Assembly: GCF_029893635.1 (NCBI RefSeq)
Contig: NZ_JARXYR010000002.1
Location: 2,827,001-2,891,000, forward strand
From: Variovorax sp. TBS-050B
GTDB lineage: Bacteria > Pseudomonadota > Gammaproteobacteria > Burkholderiales > Burkholderiaceae_C
Length of the DNA: 64,000 bases
Direction of reading: 5' to 3'
The notes beneath the pieces are model-generated. The model ran no database searches, had not been told where the DNA came from, and saw nothing but the letters and a program-made list of their open reading frames with translations. The position numbers and the translations under genes were made by a program. Below, one piece after another: positions 49,648 through 58,540 of the stretch (within the stretch, counting starts at the first letter, position 1; each line of letters starts with the position of its first letter).

Positions 49648-52140
49648 CTACCACTGGTGCGTGAAGCTGGCGGTGAGCACCGTTCCGGCCGCGGGCAGGC
49701 GGCTGTCGTTCCGGCCGCTGCGCATGAGCTGGCTGTAGAGCGGCAGGTAGTGGCGGTTGAACAGGTTCTGCACGCCGACCGTGAGCACGTTTTTCCTGTC
49801 GAAGTGGTAGCGACCCACGATGTCGACGCTGTAGTAGCTCCTCACGTCGGCGCGCGCGAACTCGGTCTTGCCGTCCGCCAGGCGATAGTCCTTGGCGCCG
49901 AACCAGTTGAACTGCGCACGCACGCTCCAGCGCTCGCTGGGCTTGTACTGCACATAGCCGGTGATCTTGAGCGGCGGAATCCGGTAGCCCGTCATCGGCT
50001 GGTCCCGCACCGCGTCCTGCGGCGTCTCGCGGCCCTGCATCCACGTCAGCGTGCCGCCGCTGGACCACTGCTCGCCATAGCGGTCGATCGTCGCTTCGAG
50101 CCCGTGGATGCGTTCGCGCGTGCGAAGCAGGCGCAGGCCGTTGTTGAAGGACTGGACGGCGCCGAGGTCCGAACGGGAATGGAAGAGCGCCAGCGTCGCC
50201 AGCGTGTCGCCGAAGGCGCCGCGCCAGCCGATCTCGTAGTTGTCGGTCTTGACGGGCTCCAGTTCGGACGAGTTGATGTCGAAGTTGGCGCCTGCATTGC
50301 GCACCTGCAGCCCCACGTCGGGCAGGTCGAAGCCCTGGCTGGCCGAGGCGTAGAGCTCGTGGTCCTTGACCGGCTTGAAGGACACGCCCGCGTTGTAGAG
50401 CAGCGCGTCGTAGCTGATCTTTCCGCCGCGCACCGTGGCCGGGTTGCGCAAGCGGGATTGGGACAGCGGCTGGAAGTCGTCGAACCCGGCCTGGGCCTTT
50501 TCGTAGCGCAGGCCGCCTTCGGCGGACCAGCGTTCGTCGAACTTGTGCTGCAGTTGCGCGAACGCCCCGGCGCTGCGCGTGGTGGTCCACGGCATGTAGG
50601 TCAGCTGCCGCACGAAGCGGAATACCCGGCCTCCGCTGGCGTCGTAGACCGCAGGGTCGAACACGTCGACCGGCATGTCGCTGCGTTCCTGGAGGTAGTC
50701 GGCGCCCCAGGTCAACCGGGTGGTTTCGCCGGCGCCCAGCGGGGTGTTCACGGTCAGTCGTCCGCCGAACACCTTGTTGTTCTGCATCGCCTGGTCGATG
50801 TTGTTGCCGCGGTTCCTGTTGGAGCGCAGGTCGGCGGGAGGAAAGCGCAGATAGCCGTCCCGGCCGTAGAGCATCGCCGAGACCGTGCTGCCCCCGAGGT
50901 CCTTGTGCTCGTAGCTGGCGCTCAGCAGGGTGTTTTCGACCTGGTTCTGCTCGGCGAGCCTCAGCCCGTGGATGGCGCGCGCATTCACGCTGCCCAGCGG
51001 CGCGCGGTTCACGGCCGGGTCGTTCGCATAGTCGGTCTTCTGGTGCGCCCGCAGATAACTGGCAGCGAACTGGATGCGCTGGTTGGCGTCGATCCGGATG
51101 CCGAGCTTGCCGCCCAGGCTGGCGGTGTTGGCGTCGCTCAGATCGCCCTGGCTGGCGTCGGGGGCGATCCGGTCGCCATGGGCGTCGTAAGACCCGGCCT
51201 GGCGGCGCATCGCCACGTCGACCTCGTAGTCGATCATTCCGCTGCGTCCCGAGAAATAGTGCTGGACCTGGCCGCCCACGCCTTCGCCGCTCGAGCGCGA
51301 CAGCGAGGCGTCGAGCCCGAACGTGGTCCTGGCCACCGGCTCGCCGCCCACCGGCCGCGTCGTCACCGAAATGATGCCGCCCGTGGCGCCGCTGCCGTAG
51401 ATGGCGTTGCTGCCGCGCAGGACCTCCACCCGCTCGATGCGGCTGGGCTCGATGTTCACCAGGTTGCGCGAGCTGTCCCGGTTGGTGTTCAGCGGGATGC
51501 CGTCCACCAGGACCAGAACGTTGCGTCCGCGCAGGGTGGTGCCGAAGTCGCTCAGCGTGCGGCTGGAATCGGACAGCCCCGGGACGCTCTTGGCCAGCAT
51601 GGCGCTCAGGTTGGGCGAGCTCGCGCGCAGATCGTCGAGCTCCTGGCCTTCGATCACCGAGACCTGCCGCGTGGGCTGCATCAGCGAACCGCCCATGCGC
51701 TCGTCGGTGACCACCACCGCGGGCAGAAGCGCCGCGGGCGCCGGCGCCGATGGGGCGGCGGGCCGCAGGCCATGGCTTCCGTCCGCCAGTCGGAATGCCT
51801 CCAGCCCGGAGCCGGCGAGCAGGGCCGCCAGGCCGTCCTGCACCGTGTGGCGGCCCCGCAGTCCGGGGCTCGTCTTGCCTTCGGCGGCCTCGCCCGCGCC
51901 CACCAGGTGGATGCCGGCTTCGCTCGCGAAGCGGGTGAGCGCCCGGTTCAAGGGGCCGGCCGGGATGTCGTAGCTGCGGGCGGTCGCTGCCGCGGCGTCC
52001 TGCTGCGCCAGCGCTTCCGGGGCATGGCCGCCGAGGGCTGCGGCGCCGGCGAGCAGCGCAATGTGAACGGCCAGCGCCAGCGGGCGCGTGGCGGGCAGAC
52101 GCGGGCCCGGGGCCGCATGCGTCGAGCGGTGAGGTGACAT
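49648..52140 (-). CDS. TonB-dependent siderophore receptor with signalling (STN) domain
   Basis: An 830-residue outer-membrane receptor. A signal peptide runs to about residue 46 (ALA-QQD); the STN signalling domain covers about 57-107 (YDIPAGPLNRALTRFASEAG); the plug starts near 145 (VVVTDERMGG, then LRGRNVLVLVDGIPLN, ERVEVLRGSNAIYGSGATGG); the barrel ends with the typical aromatic C-terminus FTHQW. The ATG at 52140 has an AGGAG site. The STN domain implies FecA-like signalling to the FecR/FecI pair encoded divergently 195 bp away. Ligand unknown. Confidence 0.93.
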   Translation of the reverse strand: MSPHRSTHAAPGPRLPATRPLALAVHIALLAGAAALGGHAPEALAQQDAAAATARSYDIPAGPLNRALTRFASEAGIHLVGAGEAAEGKTSPGLRGRHTVQDGLAALLAGSGLEAFRLADGSHGLRPAAPSAPAPAALLPAVVVTDERMGGSLMQPTRQVSVIEGQELDDLRASSPNLSAMLAKSVPGLSDSSRTLSDFGTTLRGRNVLVLVDGIPLNTNRDSSRNLVNIEPSRIERVEVLRGSNAIYGSGATGGIISVTTRPVGGEPVARTTFGLDASLSRSSGEGVGGQVQHYFSGRSGMIDYEVDVAMRRQAGSYDAHGDRIAPDASQGDLSDANTASLGGKLGIRIDANQRIQFAASYLRAHQKTDYANDPAVNRAPLGSVNARAIHGLRLAEQNQVENTLLSASYEHKDLGGSTVSAMLYGRDGYLRFPPADLRSNRNRGNNIDQAMQNNKVFGGRLTVNTPLGAGETTRLTWGADYLQERSDMPVDVFDPAVYDASGGRVFRFVRQLTYMPWTTTRSAGAFAQLQHKFDERWSAEGGLRYEKAQAGFDDFQPLSQSRLRNPATVRGGKISYDALLYNAGVSFKPVKDHELYASASQGFDLPDVGLQVRNAGANFDINSSELEPVKTDNYEIGWRGAFGDTLATLALFHSRSDLGAVQSFNNGLRLLRTRERIHGLEATIDRYGEQWSSGGTLTWMQGRETPQDAVRDQPMTGYRIPPLKITGYVQYKPSERWSVRAQFNWFGAKDYRLADGKTEFARADVRSYYSVDIVGRYHFDRKNVLTVGVQNLFNRHYLPLYSQLMRSGRNDSRLPAAGTVLTASFTHQW

Positions 52141-52335
52141 GGATGGATCTCCTGAAGAAAGGCTCGGGTAGTTCTCAAGCTCTAGAACCAATGAGGCGCC
52201 CAAACCCGGAACCGCTTTTGTGTGAACTTTTTCACGAATTGGCACAATGCGTCCCCGGGCAGCCGAAGGAGGCTGCGCGTATCGAGAACAATTCGCGTTT
52301 GCGCACCATCGATCCGAAAGCCGGAAATCCCCCCA

Positions 52336-52893
52336 ATGCCAGCCGACGCCGCTGCGCTCCAGCAGCGCTTCCATGCCCTCTATCGCGACCACCACGGCTG
52401 GCTGCAGGGCTGGCTGCGGCGCCGCCTCGGCTGCGAGGCCCGGGCGGCCGATCTCGCGCACGACACCTTCCTGCGCCTGATCGGCGCCCCCTCGCGCCCG
52501 CGTTTCGACAGCAGCGCCGAAGCCCGCGCCTACCTATGCAAGACCGCGCACAACCTGTGCATCAACCTGTGGCGCCGCCAGGAGATAGAACGGGCGTGGC
52601 TCGATACGCTGGCCGCCGCGCCCGAGGCGCACTACCCCTCCGCCGAGCGCCAGTCCATGGTGCTGCAGGCGCTGGAGGAGGTCTGCGCGATGCTGCAGGC
52701 GCTGCCGCCCAGGACCGCACGCGCTTTCGTGCTGGCCGTGGTCTGCGGCATGGGCGACGATGAAGTGGGCGCGGAGCTCGGCATCTCCGGCCGCATGGTC
52801 CGCAAGCATGTCGCCCGGGCCATGCTGGGCTGCCTGAGCCTGCGCGCGCGGCAGACGGCGAGCGAGCTGCGCCTCGGCCCCGAGGGCGCATGA
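52336..52893 (+). CDS. FecI-like ECF sigma factor
   Basis: A 185-residue ECF sigma factor. Region 2 contains RAADLAHDTFLRLIGA and AYLCKTAHNLCINLWRRQEI; region 4 contains ALPPRTARAFVLAVVCGMGD and ELGISGRMVRKHVARAMLGC. These are typical of the FecI group that responds to TonB receptors. The ATG at 52336 gives MPADAAALQQRFHALYRDHH. It overlaps the fecR-like gene by 4 nt and would transcribe the divergent receptor gene. I found no convincing Fur box upstream. Confidence 0.93.
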   Translation: MPADAAALQQRFHALYRDHHGWLQGWLRRRLGCEARAADLAHDTFLRLIGAPSRPRFDSSAEARAYLCKTAHNLCINLWRRQEIERAWLDTLAAAPEAHYPSAERQSMVLQALEEVCAMLQALPPRTARAFVLAVVCGMGDDEVGAELGISGRMVRKHVARAMLGCLSLRARQTASELRLGPEGA

Positions 52894-53891
52894 GGCCTGC
52901 CGTCGCGCCCCGGCTGCCCTCCGGGCCTGAACCCTCCGCCGCCGTGCTCGAGCAGGCGGCCGGCTGGTATGCCCGCCTGCGCGACGGAAGGCACGGCGCC
53001 CGGCACCAGGAAGCCTGGCTGGCCTGGCTGCAAGCGGCCGAGGAACACCGGATCGCCTGGCGCTACATCGAGGAGATCCGGCAGGGATTCGACCCGCTGC
53101 AGCAACTCGCCGACCGCCGCGCGGCGGCCGACGTGCTCACGGCCGCCAATGCCCGCATGCACACGCGTCGCAACCTGCTCGCAGGCGCAGCGGCATTCGC
53201 CGGCGCAGGCCTGCTCGGCGCGCTGGCCTGGCGCGAAGAGCGGCTGCCGTCCGCGCTCACCGCCTGGTCGGCGGACCATCGCACCGCCACGGGCGAGCAG
53301 GCGCAGATCGCACTCGCCGACGGCAGCCGCCTCTGGCTCAACACCGCCACCGCGGTCAACGTCGACGCCGGCTCGCGGCGCATCGTTCTCGTGGCGGGCG
53401 AAGTCTTCGTCGCCACCTCGCCGGACCCCTCGCGCCCGTTCCTGCTGCGCAGCGTGCACGGCGATATGCGCGCGCTCGGGGCGCGCTTCAATGTGCTGCG
53501 CGAGGCCCGCGAGACCCGATGTACCGTGTTCGAGGGTGCCGTCGAGATCCGCACCGCCGACAGCGGCGCCGCCCGCACCGTGCGTGCCGGAGAGCAGGCG
53601 TGCTTCGGGGCGCAGCGCATCGTGTCGGAGCGATCGGCCGACCTCGCGCGCGAAGCCTGGACCCGGGGCCTGCTCGTCGCCGACAACATCTCCCTGCGCG
53701 AGGTGGTGCACGAACTGCGCCGCTACCGCAGCGGGTACCTGGGCCTGGCCGACGGGCTCGGCGATCTCACGGTCTATGGCAGCTTCCCGGTCCTCGATAC
53801 CGATCGCGTGCTGCGGATGCTGGCGTCTGCGCTGCCGATACGCATCGAGCAGCCCATGCCCTGGTGGACGCGCATCGAGCCGGCGGGTTGA
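52890..53891 (+). CDS. FecR-like transmembrane sensor/anti-sigma regulator
   Basis: A 333-residue inner-membrane sensor. The N-terminal DUF4880-type cytoplasmic domain (QAAGWYARLRDGRHGARHQE, then WLAWLQAAEEHRIAWRYIEE) binds sigma; one helix at about 92-111 is followed by the periplasmic FecR domain (TATGEQAQIALADGSRLWLN, LVAGEVFVATSPDPSRPFLL) and a C-terminal STN-like part (LREVVHELRRYRSGYLGLAD). It relays receptor occupancy to the sigma factor. Convergent with the rhodanese gene, 39 nt apart. Confidence 0.93.
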   Translation: MRPAVAPRLPSGPEPSAAVLEQAAGWYARLRDGRHGARHQEAWLAWLQAAEEHRIAWRYIEEIRQGFDPLQQLADRRAAADVLTAANARMHTRRNLLAGAAAFAGAGLLGALAWREERLPSALTAWSADHRTATGEQAQIALADGSRLWLNTATAVNVDAGSRRIVLVAGEVFVATSPDPSRPFLLRSVHGDMRALGARFNVLREARETRCTVFEGAVEIRTADSGAARTVRAGEQACFGAQRIVSERSADLAREAWTRGLLVADNISLREVVHELRRYRSGYLGLADGLGDLTVYGSFPVLDTDRVLRMLASALPIRIEQPMPWWTRIEPAG

Positions 53892-53930
53892 GCAGGAGGC
53901 GTTCGCGGGCGGGCCGCCTGGCGGCGCGGC

Positions 53931-55565
53931 TCAGACCACCCTGAAGTGATGCGTGCCGTCGCGCCCCAGCTGCTCGACGAGCCCGAATTCCCAGTCCAGG
54001 TAGGCCTGCATCGCCTCGGCCGGCGCGTCGGTGCCTTCGTACGGACGGCGGTAGCGGTCGGTGCGCGGCGTCGCGAGCCGGGTCTCGCCCGACTCGGCCT
54101 CGAGGCCGGCCGCGAACCATGCGGCGTTGCCGCCGGCGAGCACCAGCACTTCGGCGTCGCGCTGGCCGCGCGCATCGAGCAGCGCGCGCAGGTCGGCCGC
54201 GGCATAGCGCGCGAGCAGGCTGCTGCCGCAGGTCAGCACGTAGCGCTGCGCGCGGGGGATGGCGCCGTCGATCGCCGCGGCCAATTGGGCGCGGACGGCG
54301 TACCAGGCGCTCGGGATGTGGCGCTTGACGTAGTTGGCGCTGGTGGTCACGTCGATCACCGCTGTGCCCGGGTCCTTCTTGTTCAGCAGCGCGGCCAGTT
54401 CCAGCGGCGCGATCTCGCCGGCCGCTTGCGCCACCGGCGGGTAGGCGACCGCCGGCGTGCCCGTTTCGCGCCATGCGGCGGCCGGCGGCACCGGGTCGAC
54501 CACATGCACCTCCCAGCCCATCTGCGCGAGCCACGAGGCGCTCATCGACGCGCGCACGCCGTCGTCGTCCGCGAGCACGATGCGCGCGCCGCGCACCGGC
54601 ACCTGGTGGTCGGTCTCCTGCACGAGCTGCCCGCCCGGCGCACTCGCGAAGCCGGGCAGGTGGCCGGCCGCGTATTCCTCGGGCGTGCGCACGTCGAAGC
54701 GGTAGACGGTGCGCCCGGGCGCTTCGAGCGTGGCGAGCGCATCGAAGGCAATGCGGCGCACGCCGGCCGCGTCGGCCACGCGGCGCGCATCGGCGCGGGC
54801 GCTTGCGCGGTGTTCTTCCGCAACCGACGCCGGTGCCCGGCGCGCGGCGCCATGGTCGAGCGTCTGGCCCGCGAGCTTCCAGCCGATGGTGCCGTTGCGC
54901 AGTGCCGCCACCGGGTTCGGAATGCCGGCGTTCACGAGCGACTGCGTGCCGATGATGCTGCGCGTGCGGCCGGCGCAATTGACGATGACGCGCGTCGCCG
55001 GGTCGGGCGCGAGTTCGCGCACGCGCAGCACCAGTTCGGCACCCGGCACGCTGGTGGCCGAGGGAATGCTCATGGTCTGGTATTCGTCGAAGCGGCGCGC
55101 GTCGAGCACCACCACGTCGGCCTTCGCATCGAGCAGCGCCTTGACTTCCGGCGCCGACAGCGACGGCGTGTGCCGCTCGTGCTCCACCAGTTCGCCGAAG
55201 GCCTTGCTCGGCACGTTCACGTCGCGGAACAGTTCGCCGCCCGCGGCGCGCCAGCCTTCGAGGCCGCCCTCGAGCAGATGCAGCTGCGTGTAGCCCAGCG
55301 ATGCGAGCGTGCGCGCGGCCTGCGGTGCGAGGTCGCTGCCCGCGTGCTCGCCGTAGAGCACGATGAAGGTGTCGCGCCGCGGAATGCGCCGCCAGGCCTC
55401 GATCTCGATGCGCGACAGCGGCAGGTTCGCGGCCCAGAGCGGATGCGCCTGCGCGAAAGGATCTTCCTCGCGCACGTCGAGAAGGGCCGTTTCCTCGCGC
55501 GCGAGGAGCCGCTCGCGCACGGCGGCGAAGGACACGGTGGGAAAGGAGCGGTCGGCGGTCGTCAT
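53931..55565 (-). CDS. Four-domain rhodanese (sulfurtransferase)
   Basis: A 544-residue cytoplasmic protein built of four rhodanese domains (about residues 10-110, 135-235, 270-370, 385-490). Domains 2 and 4 keep the active-site Cys (VIVNCAGRTRS, Cys 197; YVLTCGSSLLA, Cys 446), while domains 1 and 3 have LYGEHAGSD and LADDDGVRA without Cys, so catalytic and non-catalytic domains alternate. It could pass sulfane sulfur from thiosulfate or persulfides. It overlaps the thiol dioxygenase gene by 4 nt and ends a four-gene coupled operon. Confidence 0.92.
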   Translation of the reverse strand: MTTADRSFPTVSFAAVRERLLAREETALLDVREEDPFAQAHPLWAANLPLSRIEIEAWRRIPRRDTFIVLYGEHAGSDLAPQAARTLASLGYTQLHLLEGGLEGWRAAGGELFRDVNVPSKAFGELVEHERHTPSLSAPEVKALLDAKADVVVLDARRFDEYQTMSIPSATSVPGAELVLRVRELAPDPATRVIVNCAGRTRSIIGTQSLVNAGIPNPVAALRNGTIGWKLAGQTLDHGAARRAPASVAEEHRASARADARRVADAAGVRRIAFDALATLEAPGRTVYRFDVRTPEEYAAGHLPGFASAPGGQLVQETDHQVPVRGARIVLADDDGVRASMSASWLAQMGWEVHVVDPVPPAAAWRETGTPAVAYPPVAQAAGEIAPLELAALLNKKDPGTAVIDVTTSANYVKRHIPSAWYAVRAQLAAAIDGAIPRAQRYVLTCGSSLLARYAAADLRALLDARGQRDAEVLVLAGGNAAWFAAGLEAESGETRLATPRTDRYRRPYEGTDAPAEAMQAYLDWEFGLVEQLGRDGTHHFRVV

Positions 55566-56164
55566 GCGGCGGGCGTCTGTCGGAGTTCTTCGGAGCGGTC
55601 CCAGAGGTTGGGCAGCAGCGTATTGGAATAGCCCGAGACGAAGGGCTTGCGCCCACCCTCGGCCGGGTAAGTATGCCGGCGCACGGCGCCGATGTTCGCG
55701 CCGTAGACGTGGATGCTGATCGACGCGCGGTCCGCATGCGCGTTGTGCACGCGGTGCAGGTCGCCCACGGTCGGCGACACCGCCTCCACCTGGCCCGGGT
55801 CGAGCCGCACCGGCGCGCCCTGCGGCTGCGCGCGGCCGGCATCGTCGATCGCATAGGCCTGGCTGTATTCCGCGCCGCGCAACATGCCGATCAAGCCCCA
55901 CACCGTGTGGTCGTGCACCGGCGTGGCCTGCCCCGGCCCCCAGACGAAGCTCACGACCGAGAAGCGCTCGGTGCTGTCCGCATGCAGCAGGAACTGCTGG
56001 TAGCGCGCCGGATCGGGCTCTGCGAAGGCCTCGGGCAGCCAGTCGTCGCGCGCGACCAGCGTGCGAAGCAGCGCACCGCCCTCGCGCAGGATGCGTGCCT
56101 CGTCGGGCCGGCCGTCGAGCAGCCGCCCGAAGGCGCCGACGAACTCGCGCAGCGGGGCGATCAT
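55562..56164 (-). CDS. Cysteine dioxygenase-type thiol dioxygenase
   Basis: A 200-residue cupin. The iron ligands are His 84 and His 86 in TPVHDHTVWGLIG and a His in GDLHRVHNAH (137-140). FSVVSFVWGPGQ and the C-terminal GYSNTLLPNLWD fit bacterial cysteine/3-mercaptopropionate dioxygenases. It oxidises a thiol to a sulfinate with O2; whether cysteine or 3-mercaptopropionate is the substrate is open. It is coupled by ATGA overlaps to the binding-protein gene before it and the rhodanese gene after it. Confidence 0.9.
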   Translation of the reverse strand: MIAPLREFVGAFGRLLDGRPDEARILREGGALLRTLVARDDWLPEAFAEPDPARYQQFLLHADSTERFSVVSFVWGPGQATPVHDHTVWGLIGMLRGAEYSQAYAIDDAGRAQPQGAPVRLDPGQVEAVSPTVGDLHRVHNAHADRASISIHVYGANIGAVRRHTYPAEGGRKPFVSGYSNTLLPNLWDRSEELRQTPAA

Positions 56165-57153
56165 GCGGCGCGGCTCCAGAGCCGGGCGTCGGTGACCGCG
56201 CGCACGTCCACGCGCAGCGGCAGGATGCCGGTCTGCGCCGAGCGGTCGGCCACCGCCTGCAGCGCCGCGATGTCGGCCTCGGTGACCGGCCGCGCCGTGA
56301 CCGCGGTGCGCGCCGTGATGATGCGGGCCGATTCGATCGGCAGCCGCGTGAGCTGGCTGTAGGCGCGCGCATAGGCCTCGGGGTTCGCGAGCGCCCATTC
56401 GCCCGCGCGCGCGAGCCGGTCGAGGAACTGCACGATCGCCGCGCGCTTGGCGGCATCGGCCAGCGCGGGTTCGCTCGCGGTGATGAAGCCCAGCGCGGTG
56501 TTGATGCCGCGCCCGTCGCGCAGGATGCGGCCGCCCTGCTGCAGCGCGATGGCGTAGTAGGGGTCGAACACCGCCCAGGCCTCGATCTGCTTCGAGGCGA
56601 AGGCGGCCGCGGCGTCGGTGGGCAGCACGAACTTGACGGTCACCTCGTCGCGCCGCACGCCGGCCTCTTCGAGCGCGCCGTAGAGCTGGTACTGCGAGAT
56701 GCTGCCGCGCGCCGACGAGACGATCACGGTCCGCCCGCGCAGGTCGGCCACGCGCCGCAGCGTCGACTCCGGCTGCACCACGATGCCGAGCGCATCGGGC
56801 TGGCCGACGCGCGTGGCGACGATCTTGAGCGGCGTCCGGCCGACGGCCGCGGCGAGCACCGGCAGGTCGCCTGCCACTGCGGTGTCGACGGCCGCGCTGC
56901 GCTGCGCCTCGAACAGCGGCGCCGCGCCCTGGAAGTTGGCCCAGCGGTAGCCGAAGGGCGCGTCCTCGAGCGCGCGCGAGGCCTCGAAGAGCGCGCGCAG
57001 GCCGCCGGCCTGGTCGCCGAGCACCAGCGTGGCGGCGGTGGAGGAAGGTGCCTGCGCCAGTGCGCGCAGCGGCGCGGCGGCCGCGAGGGCAGGGAGCACC
57101 GCCGCCTGCCGCAGCCAGCGGCGGCGCGAGGTGAGGAACGGCAAATCGCTCAT
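56161..57153 (-). CDS. SsuA-like ABC transporter substrate-binding protein
   Basis: A 330-residue periplasmic protein of the NMT1/SsuA sulfonate/nitrate-binding group. The N-terminus TSRRRWLRQAAVLPALAAAA has a twin-arginine motif, so Tat export is likely. Core: ATLVLGDQAGGLRALFEASR, TVIVSSARGSISQYQLYGAL and EAWAVFDPYYAIALQQGGRI. It overlaps both neighbours by 4 nt. No permease or ATPase gene is in this operon, so it probably shares components elsewhere, perhaps those at 62.7-64 kb (inference). Confidence 0.88.
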   Translation of the reverse strand: MSDLPFLTSRRRWLRQAAVLPALAAAAPLRALAQAPSSTAATLVLGDQAGGLRALFEASRALEDAPFGYRWANFQGAAPLFEAQRSAAVDTAVAGDLPVLAAAVGRTPLKIVATRVGQPDALGIVVQPESTLRRVADLRGRTVIVSSARGSISQYQLYGALEEAGVRRDEVTVKFVLPTDAAAAFASKQIEAWAVFDPYYAIALQQGGRILRDGRGINTALGFITASEPALADAAKRAAIVQFLDRLARAGEWALANPEAYARAYSQLTRLPIESARIITARTAVTARPVTEADIAALQAVADRSAQTGILPLRVDVRAVTDARLWSRAA

Positions 57154-58397
57154 GCGGCGGCTCCTTGCGTGTTCAGTGCGCGCCGGCCCGCGGCGATCAG
57201 CACCGCATCGTTCTGCGGCGTGTGGATGCGTCCGCACAGCACGTCGCGGTGGTGGCGCTCGAGCGGGTTCTGCCGCGCGAGGCCGTGGTTGCCGCTCAGC
57301 TGCAGCGCGATCTCGACCGCGCGGATGGCGTTGTTCGTCACAGTGTACTTGGCGAGTCCGCTGTCGGCGGCCGCGGGCGCATGGCCCTCGTCGACCGCGC
57401 GCGCGGCCTCGTCGAGCAGCACGCGGTTGGTGCGCAGCAGCGCCTCGATCTCGCCCACGTGCTCCTGCACGCGCGGCAGGCTCGCGAGCGGCGCGCCCAG
57501 GCTGCCGGGCGCGCGCTGGTTCAGGAAATCCACAAGCCAGTCGCGCGCGGCCTGCGCCACCGCGTCGTAGAGGCTGCCCAGCAGCACCACCATCCAGGCC
57601 TGCTGCGCGGCGTGCGCGTCGATGTCGGTCTGGCTGCCGGCGTCGGCGGCCCACGCCGCGGGCGCGCGCAGGTCCACCGCATGGTCGAGCGGCACCGCGA
57701 CGTCCTCGAACACCACCTCATGGCTGCCCGAGGCGCGCAGGCCCAGGTGGTCCCAGCTCGCGATCACGCGCACGCCGGGCGCGCGGCGCGGCACCAGGAC
57801 GATGCCCGTGCGCGGCGCGGGTTCGTCGGTGCGCGCCCAGACCGCGAGCCACGAGAGGCCTTCGATGCCGGTGGTGTAGAGCTTGTGGCCGCTGATCCGC
57901 CACTGGCCGCCCTCGCGCCGCGCCACGGTGGCGGGCAGCCCGCCGCGGGCCGGGGAGCCGAGCACGGGTTCCACCCGCAGCGAATTGATCAGCGCGCCGT
58001 GCGCCACCGCGTCGCGCAGCACGCGCTCGCGCAGCGGCGCCGGCCAGCGGCTGTCGCCGCGCCCGAGCGCATGGTGCTGCAGCCAGGTCATGGTGAGGAT
58101 CAGCGCGGTGGCGGGCTCGCCGCGCGCCACCGCCGCGATCACGCGGCGTGCCGTCGCGAGCGTGGCGCCGCCGCCGCCCAGGGCCGCGGGCGCGACCAGC
58201 CCGATGAGGCCGTGGGCCTGCAGCAGCTCGAAGTTGGCATGCGGAAAGGCGCCGCTGCGGTCGTGGTCGGCCGCGGTGCTGGCGAACTGCGCCGAAAGCC
58301 GCGCGAGCAGCGCGTCGTCCACGGCAGGCGGTGCAGAAGAGACGGAAGAAGAAGCGGAAGCCGCGGCCGACGGGCGGCGCAAGGGTAGGGCACTCAT
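57150..58397 (-). CDS. Acyl-CoA dehydrogenase-fold flavoprotein (SfnB/DszC-like)
   Basis: A 415-residue acyl-CoA dehydrogenase-like protein: ALGGGGATLATARRVIAAVA, WRISGHKLYTTGIEGLSWLA, HLGLRASGSHEVVFEDVAVP, and the C-terminal AVEIALQLSGNHGLARQNPL then RHHRDVLCGRIHTPQND. The pattern is that of SfnB/DszC-type proteins acting in sulfur-compound use, often as flavin-dependent monooxygenases rather than dehydrogenases. The ATG at 58397 is preferred; a longer frame to 58454 lacks support and no start has a good ribosome site. It is the first gene of the coupled sulfur operon and is divergent from the SsuA-like gene at 58541. Confidence 0.88.
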   Translation of the reverse strand: MSALPLRRPSAAASASSSVSSAPPAVDDALLARLSAQFASTAADHDRSGAFPHANFELLQAHGLIGLVAPAALGGGGATLATARRVIAAVARGEPATALILTMTWLQHHALGRGDSRWPAPLRERVLRDAVAHGALINSLRVEPVLGSPARGGLPATVARREGGQWRISGHKLYTTGIEGLSWLAVWARTDEPAPRTGIVLVPRRAPGVRVIASWDHLGLRASGSHEVVFEDVAVPLDHAVDLRAPAAWAADAGSQTDIDAHAAQQAWMVVLLGSLYDAVAQAARDWLVDFLNQRAPGSLGAPLASLPRVQEHVGEIEALLRTNRVLLDEAARAVDEGHAPAAADSGLAKYTVTNNAIRAVEIALQLSGNHGLARQNPLERHHRDVLCGRIHTPQNDAVLIAAGRRALNTQGAAA

Positions 58398-58540
58398 GGG
58401 CTGCACGGTAGCGGCAGGCGGGCGGGTGGGAAACGACGCATCCCGCATATGCAAACTCGTTTTTCTGCGTTCGCTTTCGCGCGGCCAGCCGGTACGGTCT
58501 CGCTCCTCTGCCGAAAAGCGAAGAAGAAAGAAAGCGACGC
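58398..58540. promoter_or_regulatory. Divergent sulfur-gene promoter region
   Basis: 143 nt between the SfnB-like and SsuA-like genes. It holds the 8-bp palindrome GCATATGC (58445-58452) followed by AAACTCGTTTTTCTGCG. A CysB/Cbl-type regulator would be expected to act here from the sulfur context, but no defined site can be claimed. The AGAAGAAAGAAAG stretch before the plus-strand ATG at 58541 serves as its purine-rich leader. Confidence 0.4.

Noticed and set aside
52141..52335. Fur box in the fecI/receptor divergent region (GAGAACAATTCGCGT)
   Set aside because: Matches the Fur consensus too poorly to claim.
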